Below, in pieces: positions 22,911-24,677 of a stretch of 24,677 bases of DNA. The translations under genes and the position numbers were made by a program. How positions within the stretch are numbered: the stretch's first letter is position 1; every line of letters starts with the position of its first letter. Under the pieces are notes generated by a model that was not told the origin of the DNA, searched no databases, and saw nothing but the letters and a program-made list of their open reading frames with translations. The DNA comes from Planctomycetota bacterium (GTDB taxonomy: Bacteria > Planctomycetota > Brocadiia > Brocadiales > Brocadiaceae): contig JAHFOW010000016.1 of the NCBI GenBank assembly GCA_023261465.1, positions 1 to 24,677 of the forward strand, in the 5' to 3' direction.

Positions 22911-23702
22911 TTACTTTTGCACCCGCTCTAAGGCAAGCAGAAATCCGTATATAATGGCCTGTGGCCGTGGAGGACAACCAGGAATATAAGCGTCTACCGG
23001 AACGACATTGTCGATCCCGTTTTTTGTGGCATAGCAGTTACTAAAAATACCGCCACTACACGCACAAGCGCCCAATGCGATAACCATACGAGGCTCAGGT
23101 GTGCAGTTATACGCTTTTAGCAATGCAGTTTCAAGATTTCTTGTTGGAGGACCAGTGACAAGCAGGCAGTCCGCGTGACGCGGAGAAGCCACTATATCAA
23201 TTCCAAACCTCTGCAAATCATGAACCGGACTATTATACAAGGCAACTGCCTCCCATTCACAACCATTACATGAACCGGCATCCACTTCCCGAACATGTAA
23301 TGAACGTCTAAACACATTAAATATCTTCTCTTTGAGCTTATCGCCTATTGCTTCTAAAGATTCTTTCGTATCAAAACCAGCCTTAACGAGGAGTTCATCC
23401 TTGTTTGTAGCAGCCAACTCAAAATCATTCGTAATCGTAACGGCCTTGTAAGGGCACATCTCCTCGCACATACCACAAAACACACACTTTGCATGGGAGA
23501 GCTCTAAGTATCTTTTACCCTTATCTTCTACCCACCGGTAAGCATTTGTAGGACATACCTCCACGCATACATTGCATTGCTTGCACCTCTCATTATCTAT
23601 CTCAATCCTTCCCCGAAACCGTAAGGGGGCGGGCTCTTTTTCTTTTGGATACCTTGAGGTTACAACACCTGTTTGAAAGCTTTTTTGAAATTTTGTAAAC
23701 AT
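22911..23702 (-). CDS. Ferredoxin domain fused to group 4 hydrogenase-like small subunit (HycF/HycG- or NuoI/NuoB-like)
   Basis: A 263-residue cytoplasmic-side electron-transfer subunit. The N-terminal domain binds two [4Fe-4S] clusters: C40-x2-C43-x2-C46-x3-CP and C73-x2-C76-x2-C79-x3-CP. The C-terminal domain is the NuoB/HycG fold that holds the proximal cluster: SCNGCEWEA (C145, C148), GACACSGGIF (C213 and/or C215) and PGCPPRPQAIIYG (C243). HycF/HycG-type proteins are usually two genes; here they form one chain. The ATG at 23700-23702 is preferred to an in-frame TTG six codons upstream. It belongs with the large subunit at 23977 and is followed by a strong terminator, so it is the last gene of the operon. 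Confidence 0.85.
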   Translation of the reverse strand: MFTKFQKSFQTGVVTSRYPKEKEPAPLRFRGRIEIDNERCKQCNVCVEVCPTNAYRWVEDKGKRYLELSHAKCVFCGMCEEMCPYKAVTITNDFELAATNKDELLVKAGFDTKESLEAIGDKLKEKIFNVFRRSLHVREVDAGSCNGCEWEAVALYNSPVHDLQRFGIDIVASPRHADCLLVTGPPTRNLETALLKAYNCTPEPRMVIALGACACSGGIFSNCYATKNGIDNVVPVDAYIPGCPPRPQAIIYGFLLALERVQK

Positions 23703-23777
23703 ATTCTTTATAACCCACAAAATATACGAAATGACACTAAAAAATTATCTACTTTAACACGGTACATCCATTGGCCT

Positions 23778-23924
23778 TTAATCTGTTAAAACAAATCGGT
23801 CAAATTCAATTTCCAGGTATTCATGATAAACATTCTCTGGAAACCCACATCCCCTCGCCTTGTAAACATTGAAACAAGCTCCCATGAGGGCATAACTTTC
23901 TTCAGGATAAATAATTCCTGACAT
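23778..23924 (-). pseudogene. Truncated GxxExxY protein gene between hydrogenase-like subunits
   Basis: The 48-residue product begins M-S-G-I-I-Y-P-E-E-S-Y and contains VYKARGCGFPENVYHEYLEIE, which includes the name-giving G-x-x-E-x-x-Y motif (GFPENVY) of a PD-(D/E)XK-nuclease-like family of about 125 residues. Homology stops after LEIEF and seven unrelated codons lead to TAA, so about 60% of the usual protein is missing. A good Shine-Dalgarno sequence (AGGGGGAAT) precedes the ATG. It sits in the same orientation within the hydrogenase-like operon and looks like an inserted, decayed gene. Confidence 0.7.
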
Positions 23925-23931
23925 ATTCCCC

Positions 23932-23958
23932 CTTTCGCGATTTTCGTGTATTTCGTGG
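23932..23958. repeat. Three degenerate 9-base tandem units ahead of the GxxExxY gene
   Basis: Minus strand reads CCACGAAAT, ACACGAAAA, TCGCGAAAG: three 9-base units with a shared CGAAA core, directly upstream of the Shine-Dalgarno sequence at 23924. Such CACGAAA arrays often precede GxxExxY genes in my recollection. Confidence 0.5.
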
Positions 23959-23976
23959 GCTATTTTTTTACATATT

Positions 23977-24677
23977 TTATAAATCAGTACACGAATAACA
24001 CAACTCAAAACTCTTATTAATCAAAGGGAAATCGGGAACAATGTTGCCCGGAATCGTATAAGGTATTGATGGCCAGTTGCAGAAGGACGGCGAGCGTACC
24101 TTATACCGGAATAACTTGTTATCCGGGGCAGTCATGATCCAGTAAATATTTTCCCCGCGCGGCGACTCCACATAACTCAGCGCTTGTTTGTAAGGAGGAA
24201 TCTCCTTCATTTGCGCCTTGAGCGGACCATCGGGCATTTTTTCAAAACACTGCCCGATAATACGCATAGACTGATACACCTCATCAATCCTTACCTTTAC
24301 CCTTGCATACACATCGCCCTCGTCATGATATACCGGCACATCAAACTCTACCTCGTCGTACGCAGCATACGGATGATTAACCCTTGTATCTCGCTTTATA
24401 CCAGACGCCCGCGCAGGCACGCCTACAACGCCCAGTCCTTTTGCATGTTCTGTTAAAAGTATCCCGGTAGTCTCGATTCTGTCCATGAAAGATGATGACT
24501 TAAACATGATTTCCGTAAGTTCTTTAAAGTCCCATTTCACATGATCCAAAAGGCCTAAAATATGTTTTCTCAGGTCATCATTAATATCAAAACGCACACC
24601 GCCAATCGTTAGCATGCCCCGCAGATAACGATTGCCGCAAATCGTCTCGTTCAGTTGCTGTATGTACTCGCGGATCC
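23977..24677 (-). CDS. Group 4 [NiFe]-hydrogenase-like large subunit (HycE/HyfG/Ech-type), C-terminal part
   Basis: The frame is open from the right edge (the visible 232 residues start at ...REYIQQLNETICGNRYLRG) to TAA at 23977-23979. It resembles the C-terminal half of HycE/HyfG/Ech-type large subunits, related to NuoD of complex I: FMDRIETTGILL, GVVGVPARASGI, DTRVNHPYAAYDEVEFDVPV, GDVYARVKVRIDEVYQSMRII, SPRGENIYWIMT and RSPSFCNWPSI. The C terminus reads SFELCYSCTDL. The two Cys of the second NiFe ligand motif are present, but the preceding D-P of DPCxxC is E-L. There is no processed extension after the motif. The N-terminal CxxC motif lies outside the window. It forms an operon with the small subunit at 22911, separated by the GxxExxY relic. 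Confidence 0.85.
   Translation of the reverse strand, partial: IREYIQQLNETICGNRYLRGMLTIGGVRFDINDDLRKHILGLLDHVKWDFKELTEIMFKSSSFMDRIETTGILLTEHAKGLGVVGVPARASGIKRDTRVNHPYAAYDEVEFDVPVYHDEGDVYARVKVRIDEVYQSMRIIGQCFEKMPDGPLKAQMKEIPPYKQALSYVESPRGENIYWIMTAPDNKLFRYKVRSPSFCNWPSIPYTIPGNIVPDFPLINKSFELCYSCTDL

Noticed and set aside
1..24677. Search for tRNA, rRNA and CRISPR arrays.
   Set aside because: I saw no cloverleaf-like sequence with a CCA-type end, no rRNA signature and no regularly spaced repeats; a tool search could still find a small RNA.

Overview
The window looks like the chromosome of a Gram-negative bacterium with a moderate, roughly 40-45% GC composition by eye. It carries lipoproteins with lipoboxes, an outer-membrane efflux channel, periplasmic proteins and lipid-glycan glycosyltransferases. 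The long YGDD-type repeat protein, the group 4 hydrogenase-like genes, a GxxExxY gene and many short palindromic intergenic repeats together recall anammox Planctomycetes (Brocadiales such as Kuenenia). That assignment is an inference from gene content, not proof. Apart from the 3' end of folC at the left edge and a small transposase relic near 22.5 kb, every gene lies on the minus strand.

Layout. (1) 2-310 (+): 3' end of folC. (2) 383-5190 (-): a five-gene operon of secreted and lipoproteins, in transcription order CsgG-like/PEGA protein, CsgG-like protein with a FlgT-C-like tail, COG3014 lipoprotein, YcfL-type lipoprotein and LpoB-type lipoprotein, behind a good sigma70-like promoter. (3) 5562-6057 (-): a decayed PaaK-type ligase. 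(4) 6121-6255: a cluster of perfect or near-perfect palindromes. (5) 6453-10144 (-): a 674-residue protein with exact 11-residue YGDD repeats, translationally coupled (ATGA overlap) behind a GT39/ArnT-like membrane glycosyltransferase. (6) 10597-14612 (-): a second GT39 enzyme, a GT9 heptosyltransferase-like enzyme and a secreted metallophosphoesterase.

(7) 14844-22029 (-): a tripartite metal-type RND efflux operon in the order outer-membrane factor, adaptor, Cys-rich secreted protein, RND pump, isoprenylcysteine-methyltransferase-like membrane protein. The adaptor appears to lack the usual alpha-hairpin and carries palindromic repeats inside its reading frame ahead of the signal peptide. The Cys-rich gene sits between two copies of the ancestral adaptor/pump junction, so it was probably inserted there. 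(8) 22241-22640: repeat debris and an IS1634-like transposase relic. (9) 22811-24677 (-): a terminator, a ferredoxin plus NuoB/HycG-like small-subunit fusion, a truncated GxxExxY gene, and the C-terminal part of a group 4 [NiFe]-hydrogenase-like large subunit whose usual DPCxxC motif reads ELCxxC.

The common theme is the cell envelope: peptidoglycan-synthase-activator-like lipoproteins, lipid-linked glycan transfer and metal efflux, with a membrane-bound hydrogenase-like complex at the right edge. The best candidates for something undescribed are the CsgG/COG3014/YcfL/LpoB operon, the hendecad-repeat protein paired with its glycosyltransferase, and the rearranged efflux operon.
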